64,000 nt of DNA from positions 124,001 to 188,000 of the forward strand of contig JALOBX010000002.1 in assembly GCA_023228065.1 (NCBI GenBank), written 5' to 3'. Each line of letters begins with the position of its first letter. The first letter of the stretch is position 1. The position numbers and the translations under genes are program-made. The notes under the pieces are model-generated. The model had not been told where the DNA came from. It made no database searches and worked only from the letters and a program-made list of their open reading frames with translations. This stretch comes from Candidatus Pacearchaeota archaeon (GTDB lineage Archaea > Nanoarchaeota > Nanoarchaeia > Pacearchaeales > GW2011-AR1). Shown piece by piece: positions 33,221-41,502 of this stretch.

Positions 33221-33228
33221 ATAAATAG
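33221..33228 (-). promoter_or_regulatory. CTATTTAT octamer upstream of the tagged-protein/protease block
   Basis: The coding strand reads AATCTATTTATTATGGAG here, 36 bases before the 24-codon frame and just after the stop of the 385-residue gene. It matches the octamers before the sheath, 301-residue virion protein and membrane-protein genes, so a late promoter for the protease/core block is possible. Confidence 0.4.
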
Positions 33229-33241
33229 ATTAATAATTTTA

Positions 33242-34399
33242 CTATTGTACTTTTTCTTTTTCTACCTTTGAATAATGTTTAACAAAAGTATCTTCTAGTA
33301 ATTCTGCCATTTTATATAGTTCTCTTCCATATGATTTACTATCACAAAATACAGTCTTTTCTCTATAATCTTCTTTTGATACTAGCATACCTCTGTGCTT
33401 GCCATCTTTATAATGTCCAGAACCTACAATTGTTCCAGTCTTTATTATAAATCCAGTTAATCGTATTTTTTTAAGATCTTGAATTGATATAAAAATCTCT
33501 GTGTAATAAGCATTAATTTCACGATCATTATAACAGTATATAAAATGAGGAGAATCTGTTTCAACAAATTCATAACTAAATTGAGCAAGAACTCTCTCCG
33601 TAATACTAATAAATTGCTTCTTTTTATCGTATTTTTGTTTTTCTGTTTGATTAGAAAGTTTAAAGGTAACATCATCTGATTCTTTAGCACTTTCTTTAAG
33701 TTTTATTCTTCTCCATACTTCATCAAGATCTATCTTTTTTGGATCTAATAATCCTTCAGGAGTAGATCGTTTGAATTTTTCTCTTTCATAATCTATTTTA
33801 TTCGGATCTCTTATTCCTCCAGGAGTAGACCAATTTGTCTTTTCTCTTTCACCCTTTTCATATGGTTCTATTTTAGAAAATCTATCAGATGCATGATCAG
33901 ATTTTATATTTCTTAACTTATTTAACACATTATTAATTTCTTCTTGCTCTTTTTCTTTTCTTTTGTTTATTTGATAAAGATTTGTTTCTGGAGTATCTAA
34001 ATCACCATAGTCTCTTTCTGATGCTGAAACAAACTGAATGCTTTCTTCCCCATAAATTTTATTAAGAAATTCATCATTATACCCAAATTCATTAAGTTCA
34101 TCTCTAGAAAAAATTTCTCTTACCTTTCTGTTATAATCCCAATTCCAATTATCACACAAATTTTTTAATGTTTTCATAGCATTAATAAATTGTTTCATGG
34201 AAGAACCATATTCATTATAAATTAATATACTGTTTTTACTTGTATTATCTCTAGCCTCTATATAATCTTCATACATAAGTCTCATTAATCCTTTAATATG
34301 CTGTGTTAAATGACCCCCCATACCTGCTGGCATTTTTGCAGATTGACCACTTACCAGATATTTAACATAGAGCATTTCTTGTTCACTTAGTTTTTTCAT
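33242..34399 (-). CDS. Accessory protein with an internal DLDEVWRRIK tag
   Basis: This is a 385-residue hydrophilic protein. Residues 1-150 are helical. Residues of about 165-240 hold two similar low-complexity units ending 'TPGGIRDPNKID' and 'TPEGLLDPKKIDLDEVWRRI', the latter being the shared module. The C-terminal 130 residues look like a separate compact domain ('YEFVETDSPHFIYCYNDREI', 'GFIIKTGTIVGSGHYKDGKH'), possibly an ADP-ribosyl or nuclease-like fold, but I cannot name it. It overlaps the upstream membrane-protein gene by TAATG. It may be another carried protein of the tag group. Confidence 0.6.
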   Translation of the reverse strand: MKKLSEQEMLYVKYLVSGQSAKMPAGMGGHLTQHIKGLMRLMYEDYIEARDNTSKNSILIYNEYGSSMKQFINAMKTLKNLCDNWNWDYNRKVREIFSRDELNEFGYNDEFLNKIYGEESIQFVSASERDYGDLDTPETNLYQINKRKEKEQEEINNVLNKLRNIKSDHASDRFSKIEPYEKGEREKTNWSTPGGIRDPNKIDYEREKFKRSTPEGLLDPKKIDLDEVWRRIKLKESAKESDDVTFKLSNQTEKQKYDKKKQFISITERVLAQFSYEFVETDSPHFIYCYNDREINAYYTEIFISIQDLKKIRLTGFIIKTGTIVGSGHYKDGKHRGMLVSKEDYREKTVFCDSKSYGRELYKMAELLEDTFVKHYSKVEKEKVQ

Positions 34400-34704
34400 T
34401 AGTTTTCTCTCTTATTCAAATTTATTTTTATTCCATTATCATCAATTAATTGACACAAAAAATATGATGTTCCACTACTTAAACATCCCATAACAAATAT
34501 ATCTAAATAAGTATTCGTTATATTAAATATACTTAATATATTTAAAAAATCACAAAACGAAAATATTATTCCAACCCAAAAACCAATGCACATTGGACAA
34601 TGAAAAAAATTATACTTTGGCCTTATTTTATTAAAAATATCACCATAAACAAGAATTTGTGTGCATCCATAACATATAAATATAAAAAATAATAAATTAA
34701 GCAT
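34399..34704 (-). CDS. Small membrane protein (DUF1360-like)
   Basis: This is a 101-residue protein with an N-terminal hydrophobic segment (LLFFIFICYGCTQILV), the short motif FFHCPMCIGFWVGIIFSF, and a third hydrophobic segment (LDIFVMGCLSSGTSYFLC). The 'CPxCxGFWvG' pattern is found in small phage and bacterial membrane proteins of unknown function. Its ATG lies in the last codons of the metalloprotease gene, whose WRRIKN-coding DNA carries the AGAAGG ribosome-binding site. Confidence 0.7.
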   Translation of the reverse strand: MLNLLFFIFICYGCTQILVYGDIFNKIRPKYNFFHCPMCIGFWVGIIFSFCDFLNILSIFNITNTYLDIFVMGCLSSGTSYFLCQLIDDNGIKINLNKREN

Positions 34705-35830
34705 TCTTTATTCTTCTCCATACTTCATCAAGATCTATCATATCAAGTTGACTTCTTTTTGATACATCTTCTGGTGATTTAACTTGTGGATACTTTTTCT
34801 TTGCGAATTCTACCCACTCATCCCAAGCACTTAAAATCTGCTGTTCTGTCACCATATAATATGGATTTTTTTTGTTCTCTTTTCTTTCAATTTCAATCCG
34901 ATCTTTTTCAGCATAAAAAAGATCTTTCATCACATCATATAAATTTCTTTTTAACATTTTTGCTTTTTTATAGCAATCAGCAACAAATGCTTCAACTTCT
35001 TTAGGTTCCTTTAAATATTCTGTTACATCTTTAAAATCTTTAAAATTTTTAGGATCATCTATGTTTTCTTCATTTCTTTTATGCTGTCTCGTATGCGTTA
35101 ATTCGTGTGTTAATGTAGATTTAAGTTCAACAACAAATTCAACCGCTAAAGCTAAAGTTCTATATTTACCATTTTTAGATTTACCATATAATTCAGGTGG
35201 TATTATAATTTCTACTTCAACCGTCTTTAAAAACCTTTTTGGATTATCAAGAATCTCATCAATTAAATTTTTTGGTACATAAGGAGCATAGTTAATAACT
35301 ATATTTTTCATCAAACTCTTTTTTTCTGTTTCATAATAAGATACCAAAAACAATTCTACCTTTTTTAAAAGACTTTCATCTCTGGTATTTAAATAAATTC
35401 CAAGAATATCCAAAATATCAGATGTTGCACTTTCTGAAAGGTACTTATCACAAAATTCTGCTAATCCAGCTAAATTTCCAATATTTTCTGGTACTTCTCT
35501 AAGAAAATTTATTACTTTTTCTAATGTTTTCTTTAAAGAATTTTCCACTTGAACTGAATTTAAATAAGATGTCGCACCACTACTATATATTTTTGAAATT
35601 TCTTCAGATTCCTTAACTTTAACACACAAAAAATCTACATCAAATCTATCATTTCCAGGAATTTCGTCTTTTGTAAAAAGAATATATTCCTGTACTGGCT
35701 CATGATTTTTTATTAAATCAATTACTTTTTGAACCACAATTCTTGATATCGCTGTTGTTGTATAATCGGTTACACTTTCATTCAATAACATTTTAAATTT
35801 GTTTTCTTTGCTTTCATCAAGATCAAGCAT
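34697..35830 (-). CDS. Zinc metalloprotease-like domain, 3' part of a frameshifted gene
   Basis: This is a 377-residue frame. LKSTLTHELTHTRQHKR near residues 236-252 contains an HExxH zinc-binding motif (H242, E243, H246), with a likely third ligand in EPKEVEAFVADCY about 30 residues later, as in zincin peptidases. It ends IDLDEVWRRIKNA. The ATG at 35830 has no ribosome-binding site and lies inside the tag ESDRFKMLDLDE. The same frame is open upstream to about 36135 and encodes the continuation of the upstream ankyrin protein. It is best read as the C-terminal part of one ancestral protein of about 772 residues. The substrate is unknown. Confidence 0.75.
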   Translation of the reverse strand: MLDLDESKENKFKMLLNESVTDYTTTAISRIVVQKVIDLIKNHEPVQEYILFTKDEIPGNDRFDVDFLCVKVKESEEISKIYSSGATSYLNSVQVENSLKKTLEKVINFLREVPENIGNLAGLAEFCDKYLSESATSDILDILGIYLNTRDESLLKKVELFLVSYYETEKKSLMKNIVINYAPYVPKNLIDEILDNPKRFLKTVEVEIIIPPELYGKSKNGKYRTLALAVEFVVELKSTLTHELTHTRQHKRNEENIDDPKNFKDFKDVTEYLKEPKEVEAFVADCYKKAKMLKRNLYDVMKDLFYAEKDRIEIERKENKKNPYYMVTEQQILSAWDEWVEFAKKKYPQVKSPEDVSKRSQLDMIDLDEVWRRIKNA

Positions 35831-35848
35831 CTTAAAACGATCTGATTC
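35813..35848 (-). repeat. 36-base exact dispersed repeat, copy D
   Basis: Identical to copies A-C some 12-14.5 kb away. It lies between the ankyrin/tag region and the metalloprotease domain of the frameshifted gene. Confidence 0.9.
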
Positions 35849-36029
35849 ACTCTGATCTGATACTTTTTCTGATCTTGGAATATCATTAAGTTCAAGCGTT
35901 TTTGTTCTTTCTGATTCAGATTGATCATTTGCTGATTTTATTGGTATTTCGTCTAAATCTACTTGAACCCACCTATCTTCTACTTGTTTTTTCTTCCACT
36001 GTTTATATACTTCGTCGTCTTTAATTGCT

Positions 36030-36470
36030 GTTTCATCTACACCATTATCAAGTAAATATTCAATAATATCAAAATAACCATAAAGTGCTGCACTTGTTAA
36101 AGCATAATAATCAAGAACATGAATATCAGCACCATTTCAACAAGATATTTTACAATATCAAGATAACCGTATTTTACTGCCCAAAATAAAGGACCCTCCT
36201 TAAAAACATGAATATCAGCACCATGCTCAACAAGATATTTAACCATATCTAAATCACCATTTTCTACTGCCAACCGTAAAGTGCAATCATTAACAGCATG
36301 AATATCAGCACCATGCTCAACAAGATATTTAACAATATCAAAATAACCACGTTTTGCTGCAATTCGTAAAGCATGATCACGTTCAGCATGAATATCAGCA
36401 CCTTGCTCAATTAAATTTTTAACTTTGTCTAAATCACCTTTTTTTGCTGCATCCATTAATTCTAGATCTA
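36030..36470 (-). repeat. Tandem 90-base ankyrin-coding repeats
   Basis: Repeats are spaced 90 bases apart, for example the nearly identical 33-base stretches at 36208-36240 and 36298-36330. They encode 30-residue ankyrin units. The unit at 36121-36150 carries the one-base deletion that breaks the frame. Confidence 0.85.
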
Positions 36471-37014
36471 AATTTCTATCTTCTTTTAATAATTTTATTC
36501 TTCTCCGTACTTCATCTAGTTCAATCATATCAATTTGATTTCTTTTTGGTTCTTGTGTTTTCTTTTGTTTTATTTCACCTTTGCCATTAAAAATATATCT
36601 TAATAAATTTCTATATTCTTCAAATAAAAATTCATAATTTCTTTGTATATCTTCTTGTGTAGCATTAACAGGAACAACTTTTCCATCTTCAAAAAAAGAA
36701 TATGAAGTTAATTTACCAGTTTGCATATTAAACGACAATGTTGCTGGCTCTGCATTTTTTCTATGTAAATTTCCATCTTTTTCCCAAAACAAAACTAATT
36801 CCTTGTTAAAATCCATATAAAATATCTTTGATGGTATTTTTTTAGGAGGTTCTATACCAATCCATCTAATTGAATAAATACCATTTTCTGTTCCTTTTAT
36901 AAACTCAATTCTTGCATTCCCAATATAAACAAATATTTCATCTTTTTTATATTCTTTTATGCCATCAGCATTTATACCAATACTCTTTAAATAATTTATA
37001 ATACGTCCTTTCAT
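36097..37014 (-). CDS. Ankyrin-repeat protein, 5' part of a frameshifted gene
   Basis: GGAG lies 8 bases before the ATG, so this is the true gene start. Residues 1-150 form a mixed alpha/beta domain I do not recognise ('YIGNARIEFIKGTENGIYSI', 'KIFYMDFNKELVLFWEKDGN'). The linker IELDEVRRRIKLLKED follows, then 30-residue ankyrin units of the form 'HALRIAAKRGYFDIVKYLVE'. After KYGYLDIVKYLVE the frame slips into 13 unrelated residues (MVLIFMFLIIML) and stops. In the other frame the repeat continues perfectly (HGADIHVLDYYALTSAALYG), then tags, then the metalloprotease domain. Confidence 0.8.
   Translation of the reverse strand: MKGRIINYLKSIGINADGIKEYKKDEIFVYIGNARIEFIKGTENGIYSIRWIGIEPPKKIPSKIFYMDFNKELVLFWEKDGNLHRKNAEPATLSFNMQTGKLTSYSFFEDGKVVPVNATQEDIQRNYEFLFEEYRNLLRYIFNGKGEIKQKKTQEPKRNQIDMIELDEVRRRIKLLKEDRNLDLELMDAAKKGDLDKVKNLIEQGADIHAERDHALRIAAKRGYFDIVKYLVEHGADIHAVNDCTLRLAVENGDLDMVKYLVEHGADIHVFKEGPLFWAVKYGYLDIVKYLVEMVLIFMFLIIML
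36133..36138 (-). other. One-base deletion that splits the ankyrin-metalloprotease gene
   Basis: Sister repeats read 'accatgctcaac' or 'accatgttcaac' (plus strand), while this unit reads 'accatttcaac'. The missing G (between 36135 and 36136) turns V-E-H-G-A-D into V-E-M-V-L-I. Adding one base restores an open frame from 37014 to 34697. The site has no slippery heptamer. It is either a real inactivating or phase-variable change, or a sequencing error. Confidence 0.85.
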
Positions 37015-37026
37015 TATATCTCCAAA

Positions 37027-37584
37027 TTACCAAGTATATCTATTTGGTATATATTTTGGAATTGTCCCTTTATATTCCTCTTGAGATATTTTTCCTAATT
37101 CTGTTGTCTCTTCATCTTCTGGATCTGTTAACCATTCTTCAAATTCATCTTTCATTCTTTTTAAGAATTCAAATTTTGGTCTCTCATTTTCAATAAATTT
37201 TGCAATAACAAACACTATCACTTGAACTGGATCTTCATCTCCTGATATTTCTTCTTTTTTAGGAAACTTGGCTTCCATCGCTCCATATATATTACCACCT
37301 TTAACACTTTCTGGGTATATTACACCTTTCTTTTGAAGATATTGAAATAATAAATCTTGAATTTGATATACTTGATCGTTTAAATCTTCCTTTGGAATCG
37401 CTATAACCTTGTACTCTCTCAAATCCAAAATTATATCTATATTTGGATGATCCCTAACAACAAGATTTCCATCTAACGTTTTCCTTATATTTAATTTTAC
37501 CTTAACACCTAAAGATTCTTCAGGCAACTTCTCTTCTTCTTGTTGTTCTTTTTGTTCTTCACCTACTCTTACTTCAATTGCCAT
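37027..37584 (-). CDS. Conserved hypothetical protein downstream of the portal
   Basis: This is a 185-residue acidic protein (pI low, 'GEEQKEQQEEEKLPEESLGV'). A beta-rich middle ('KVKLNIRKTLDGNLVVRDHP', 'NIDIILDLREYKVIAIPKED') is followed by a helical, charged C-terminus ending PKYIPNRYTW. I recognise no family with confidence. GGGAG precedes the ATG. It overlaps the previous gene by 11 bases in the portal-protease block, suggesting a head-assembly role by location only. Confidence 0.6.
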   Translation of the reverse strand: MAIEVRVGEEQKEQQEEEKLPEESLGVKVKLNIRKTLDGNLVVRDHPNIDIILDLREYKVIAIPKEDLNDQVYQIQDLLFQYLQKKGVIYPESVKGGNIYGAMEAKFPKKEEISGDEDPVQVIVFVIAKFIENERPKFEFLKRMKDEFEEWLTDPEDEETTELGKISQEEYKGTIPKYIPNRYTW

Positions 37585-38398
37585 CTCTGATCTCCCGAAC
37601 TAACTCCTGTATTTTTAATACTTCTTGAATAAAATTTTTATCAATTTTCTTTTTATTACTATCGGTAAGATTGTTAATCACTTGCTTTGTTTTTTCTACA
37701 AGAATATTATCTTTACTTATTTCTTCTAATAATATTAATTTTGATAATTCTTCTTTTAATCTTTTGATTTCTTCATTTAAAAAGATCTTAAGATCTATAT
37801 CAGAATTTTCTCCTTCAAATGCCAAAACATATCTTTTCAATAAATCTTTTTGTTCTTCATGCAATAAAGAATATTCTTCATTAAATTTTTTCAAAAATGT
37901 TTTAAATACAATATTATCAATAGGTACTATCTCCTTTTCTTTTTCTGCTTCTACTAACATATTTTTAATAATCTTCTCTTCTAACATAACTTTGTCAGAT
38001 ATCTCCAATGATTCATTTAATATTAAACAAATTGTTGCCATTTCTTTATAATTTGAAACAAAATTTTCAAATAATTCAGGACCAAACAATGTATTAATTT
38101 TTTTAATTAATTTTGATTGTTGCTTGTATAAATCTTTTCTATTTACAAATTCTTTCTCTTTTTTAATCTCTAATAAAACACGATTTGCTACATTATTTGT
38201 CAATCCTTTTGATTCAATTAAAACACGATATAAAGACAAATCTTTATTTAAAACTGTTCCTTTTTTAAAAAACTCTTTAATAATTGAAAGAATAGTATCT
38301 TTTTTTTCTTTTTTTTCATCCATAGATGATTTCACACTTTCTATTATAAGAATTTCATAGAGAAACGCAGTATTCCTTTTTTTATTATGTTTGATCAT
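37574..38398 (-). CDS. Conserved head-region coiled-coil protein
   Basis: The start is set at ATG 38398 (MIKHNKKRNTAFLYEIL), with GAGGAA 10 bases upstream; it overlaps the portal gene end by 14 bases. It is about 274 residues, nearly all helical and rich in Lys, Glu, Leu and Ile. The N-terminal 'KHNKKRNTAFLYEIL' is a pattern seen in portal-adjacent proteins of T4-like aquatic phages, with unknown role. A prohead-core or chaperone function is plausible. Confidence 0.6.
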   Translation of the reverse strand: MIKHNKKRNTAFLYEILIIESVKSSMDEKKEKKDTILSIIKEFFKKGTVLNKDLSLYRVLIESKGLTNNVANRVLLEIKKEKEFVNRKDLYKQQSKLIKKINTLFGPELFENFVSNYKEMATICLILNESLEISDKVMLEEKIIKNMLVEAEKEKEIVPIDNIVFKTFLKKFNEEYSLLHEEQKDLLKRYVLAFEGENSDIDLKIFLNEEIKRLKEELSKLILLEEISKDNILVEKTKQVINNLTDSNKKKIDKNFIQEVLKIQELVREIRDGN

Positions 38399-41300
38399 CA
38401 ATTTGTTCTTCCTCATCTTTTTTTATCAATTTTTCAATAAGTTTTATCTTTGAATCAATATTCTCTTGCTGTTCAAAAATTGCTCTAACTCTTCTTGGAT
38501 AATTAGTTTTATCAATATTAAATATTGAATTGTCACCAGAAAACATATTCTTTAAATTAGGAATCGCTGTTTGTTTCTTTGTTAAACCCATCTGTTTTCT
38601 TGAAGATGGACGTTGAGACATATTACCCTGAGATCTCATACTATGAGATATTTCTTTGTGCTTGGGATTTATAACACGTAATTCGTGATTATGCTCTTTA
38701 TCTGTTGAATGCTCTTTGTACTTGCCTAAAGAAGTTTTTCCAACACTCCTTCTACCCGGTGCTGCTAAAAGCGTTTCATCCTCATCCCCTCCTTCCTTAC
38801 TTTCTCCACCTCCACCACCCAACAAATCCTCTCCACCTCCTTCTTCACCTTCACCCTCTCCTCCCAATGAATCTTCATCACCCTCTCCACCTAACAAATC
38901 TTCATCAGATCCAGATATAGGAGCGCCCATATCACCACTACCACCTTCTAGCATTCCTTCAAGAACTGATTGTAATTTACTATCTGCAAACAATTCCGCT
39001 CTGATACGTTTTTGTTCATCACTTGAAAGTTGTTTGATATTTTCATCAACCCATCTAGTAGACATACCAGAAGATTTCGCTGCCTCTACAGCATCAAATC
39101 TTGTTTTCCACAATTCAATTTCTTGAAGTTCAGAAATCTTAGAAGGATTATTAAGAATAATTTCATAAGAAACTAAATCAGCATTCTTATATCCCATTGC
39201 AGCTAAATGTATCCTTGCTACTTTTTCTAATTCGGTCACAACTGCATTTTGTAACCTTTGTATTGTTCTAGCAAAACGAATATCTTTTTGTGAAAGAGAA
39301 GATTTATCATCATCACCCGCTTCAGCAGTTAAATAAGAAGCAGGTATCTTGATTGCTGAAAACATTTTATCTCTAAAATATTTAATATCATCTACATCAC
39401 CAGTATAAGATCCACCTGCTAATGTTTCAATTTTTGTATTATCTTCTTTTCCTCTTACTGGAATTATATAATCATCTTCAATAGATGTAGCACTATATCT
39501 TTGATCTACTCGTCCTGTTAAATGATCGACAACTTGATTTTTCTTTAAAGTCATTCTAAATTCTTCAACATAATTTTCTTCTTCTTCTGCTGGTATGCCA
39601 CCCATATCCAAATAAAAAACTCTTCTTTCTGGTGATCTGACTATACGATAACTCATTACTGCATCTTCTAACATCGTATTATGAGAAACAATTCCATTCG
39701 CAACAAAGTTATGAATTTCATTATCTACTTGTAAATCATATGTATCTACTAATTTTTCTTCATCTATTATATGAGATACGTTTTCAAAAGAAATATCTGT
39801 ATCGTCTATATCATCTAAATTTATATATAATCTATATGAATCTTTTCTTGTTATAGTCCCAAACGTTTTATCCTCATAAACACCTGCTTTCTTACTTAAT
39901 TTTATTTCATTGCCTACTGCAACACCACATTGCTGACATAAAATCTGGACATCATTCATTAATTCATAATTTGACAAACTTAATCTTTTATCTTTTTTAC
40001 TTCCATCTGCATCCATTAATCCACGTAATAATTCAATTTTATTTACTTTACTTAAAGAATAAACCCACGATGGTATTCTTTTATTTTCAAATCCACTTAT
40101 AAATCCAAGTTTTTTAAATAAAGAAATACATTCTTTTGACGAAATATTTACCTGTGCTCCTTTATTCTTTTGTGCTTCAGTTAAACACATCTTTTTTTCT
40201 GGAGAAAACAAACTCTCCATTAAATTAATATAATACTGATTTTGTTCTTCATATATACCTAAAGCAAAACCAATACTTTTACGATCTTCATTAATCCATC
40301 CATCTCCTAACATAAATCCAAATAATCTCATAAACTCTGGGTTTGTTTTAAATATGTGATCTGTACTTAAGAAAGATTTTTTATGTATTTTTCCATTTCC
40401 AAAATAAAGATCTTCGTCTAATTTTATTTCATAATAATCTTTTGTAGTTTCCCAATTATTAGGAAGAACTAATTTGTCTGCATTTTTTGCCTTTGATCCA
40501 CCATCTCCGTCACTCACTATTAAATCTTTTGCTTGTTTATATACAAACTTTCCATTTTTATCATAAACTAACAATCCGTGATTTGGAGTAACTTCTATTT
40601 GTCTATGTGAAGTAACCACCTTAATAACTCGTTGCTTTCCCATATTCCTGCATTCTTTTACTTTAGATTCAATAAGTTTATTATTATCGAAATCATAAGA
40701 TAATATTATGTCATCAGAGTGTATATCCTTTATTTGTTTATACCCTTTGTCTTTTGTCCAAAGGGGAGTATGACTCGCACAACACAATTGCCTCCAAATC
40801 CTCCGTGCTGGATCTAGTACAGCTGTACCATATGGAGAATATTTATCATTTCCAAGCAATCTAAAATGTGCTATTTGAAAGTTTTCAAAGGTTAAACCCC
40901 CTGAATTCCACTGAAACTGAATATATAGTGGATTATCGGAATCTTGTCCTTCTAATCTTTCTATTTCTTCTTGTGGTAATGGAATCACATTTCTAATTCC
41001 TTTTCCGTCCTTTACATCTAAAAATAGAAAAAAATCACCAAATTTACATAGAGATCTAACCCAATAAAACAAATTAAACTCAACATTTAAAATATTATAA
41101 AAAAGATTATCTAAAACCTCTTTGATTTCATAGTTTTTACATTTTATTCTTATAATTGGACTCATCATAGAAAACGTAGTTATTTCATCTGCATATATAT
41201 CTAACGCAGATGCTAACTCTGGCATGTATTCCATTTGTTCAAAATCTTGATATCTTTCAAATCTCCACTGACTTGCCATTTGATTTGTATTAAGATTGGC

Positions 41301-41498
41301 AAATGGATCGTATGTATATCTTTTAAATTTTTTCCCAGAAGTTGAAGTAAATTTAAATTTATTTAAATTCTTTCTTCTATATTTAGAAACTGCTTGTGTC
41401 CTATAATTTACTATTGGACCAGAAAATAATTTAGTTAGTCTTTTAAATAAAGAAGTTCCAACTGTTTCATATTTTCTACCTATTGATGGTTTTTTCAT
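38385..41498 (-). CDS. Portal protein (gp20-like) containing an intein
   Basis: This is a 1037-residue precursor. N-extein 1-238 ('WRFERYQDFEQMEYMPELAS', 'YSPYGTAVLDPARRIWRQL') and C-extein 608-1037 ('TMLEDAVMSYRIVRSPERRV', 'FYLDMGGIPAEEEENYVEEF') join to the standard gp20 sequence 'DPARRIWRQL-TMLEDAVMSYRIVRSPERRVFYLD'. The intein occupies residues 239-607. The spliced portal would be 668 residues (T4 gp20 is 524). The extra length is an acidic Gly/Glu/Asp-rich C-terminal region (about 870-930 of the precursor). It forms the dodecameric DNA-entry ring and docks the terminase, whose gene precedes it. Confidence 0.93.
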   Translation of the reverse strand: MKKPSIGRKYETVGTSLFKRLTKLFSGPIVNYRTQAVSKYRRKNLNKFKFTSTSGKKFKRYTYDPFANLNTNQMASQWRFERYQDFEQMEYMPELASALDIYADEITTFSMMSPIIRIKCKNYEIKEVLDNLFYNILNVEFNLFYWVRSLCKFGDFFLFLDVKDGKGIRNVIPLPQEEIERLEGQDSDNPLYIQFQWNSGGLTFENFQIAHFRLLGNDKYSPYGTAVLDPARRIWRQLCCASHTPLWTKDKGYKQIKDIHSDDIILSYDFDNNKLIESKVKECRNMGKQRVIKVVTSHRQIEVTPNHGLLVYDKNGKFVYKQAKDLIVSDGDGGSKAKNADKLVLPNNWETTKDYYEIKLDEDLYFGNGKIHKKSFLSTDHIFKTNPEFMRLFGFMLGDGWINEDRKSIGFALGIYEEQNQYYINLMESLFSPEKKMCLTEAQKNKGAQVNISSKECISLFKKLGFISGFENKRIPSWVYSLSKVNKIELLRGLMDADGSKKDKRLSLSNYELMNDVQILCQQCGVAVGNEIKLSKKAGVYEDKTFGTITRKDSYRLYINLDDIDDTDISFENVSHIIDEEKLVDTYDLQVDNEIHNFVANGIVSHNTMLEDAVMSYRIVRSPERRVFYLDMGGIPAEEEENYVEEFRMTLKKNQVVDHLTGRVDQRYSATSIEDDYIIPVRGKEDNTKIETLAGGSYTGDVDDIKYFRDKMFSAIKIPASYLTAEAGDDDKSSLSQKDIRFARTIQRLQNAVVTELEKVARIHLAAMGYKNADLVSYEIILNNPSKISELQEIELWKTRFDAVEAAKSSGMSTRWVDENIKQLSSDEQKRIRAELFADSKLQSVLEGMLEGGSGDMGAPISGSDEDLLGGEGDEDSLGGEGEGEEGGGEDLLGGGGGESKEGGDEDETLLAAPGRRSVGKTSLGKYKEHSTDKEHNHELRVINPKHKEISHSMRSQGNMSQRPSSRKQMGLTKKQTAIPNLKNMFSGDNSIFNIDKTNYPRRVRAIFEQQENIDSKIKLIEKLIKKDEEEQIDDQT
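39678..40784 (-). other. Full-length intein with LAGLIDADG homing endonuclease in the portal gene
   Basis: This is a 369-residue insert. Cys239 (CCASHTPLWT) is the first residue, TPNHGLLVY is block B, and VDTYDLQVDNEIHNFVANGI followed by VSHN forms blocks F and G. The +1 residue is Thr608. The endonuclease motifs are 'LFGFMLGDGWI' (block C) and 'LLRGLMDADGS' (block E), with the second acidic residue conserved. It is therefore potentially both splicing-competent and mobile. The site is inside the most conserved portal motif. Confidence 0.93.
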
Positions 41499-41502
41499 TG
41501 CT

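Noticed and set aside
33111..33241. Gap considered for a tRNA gene
   Set aside because: No paired arms or TTC loop were seen; it holds a short possible leader frame and a promoter-like octamer.
34697..35830. Metalloprotease frame as an independent gene starting at 35830
   Set aside because: No ribosome-binding site, and the frame is open and meaningful upstream to the deletion point. It is kept as the 3' part of a broken gene.
21563..36470. 90-base tandem repeats considered as a CRISPR-like array
   Set aside because: They are in frame, encode ankyrin units, and have no unique spacers of constant length.
38716..39126. Plus-strand frame coding a Pro/Ser-rich protein of 136 residues
   Set aside because: It is the complement of the Gly/Glu-rich C-terminal region of the portal protein. 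No ribosome-binding site and no other plus-strand gene nearby.
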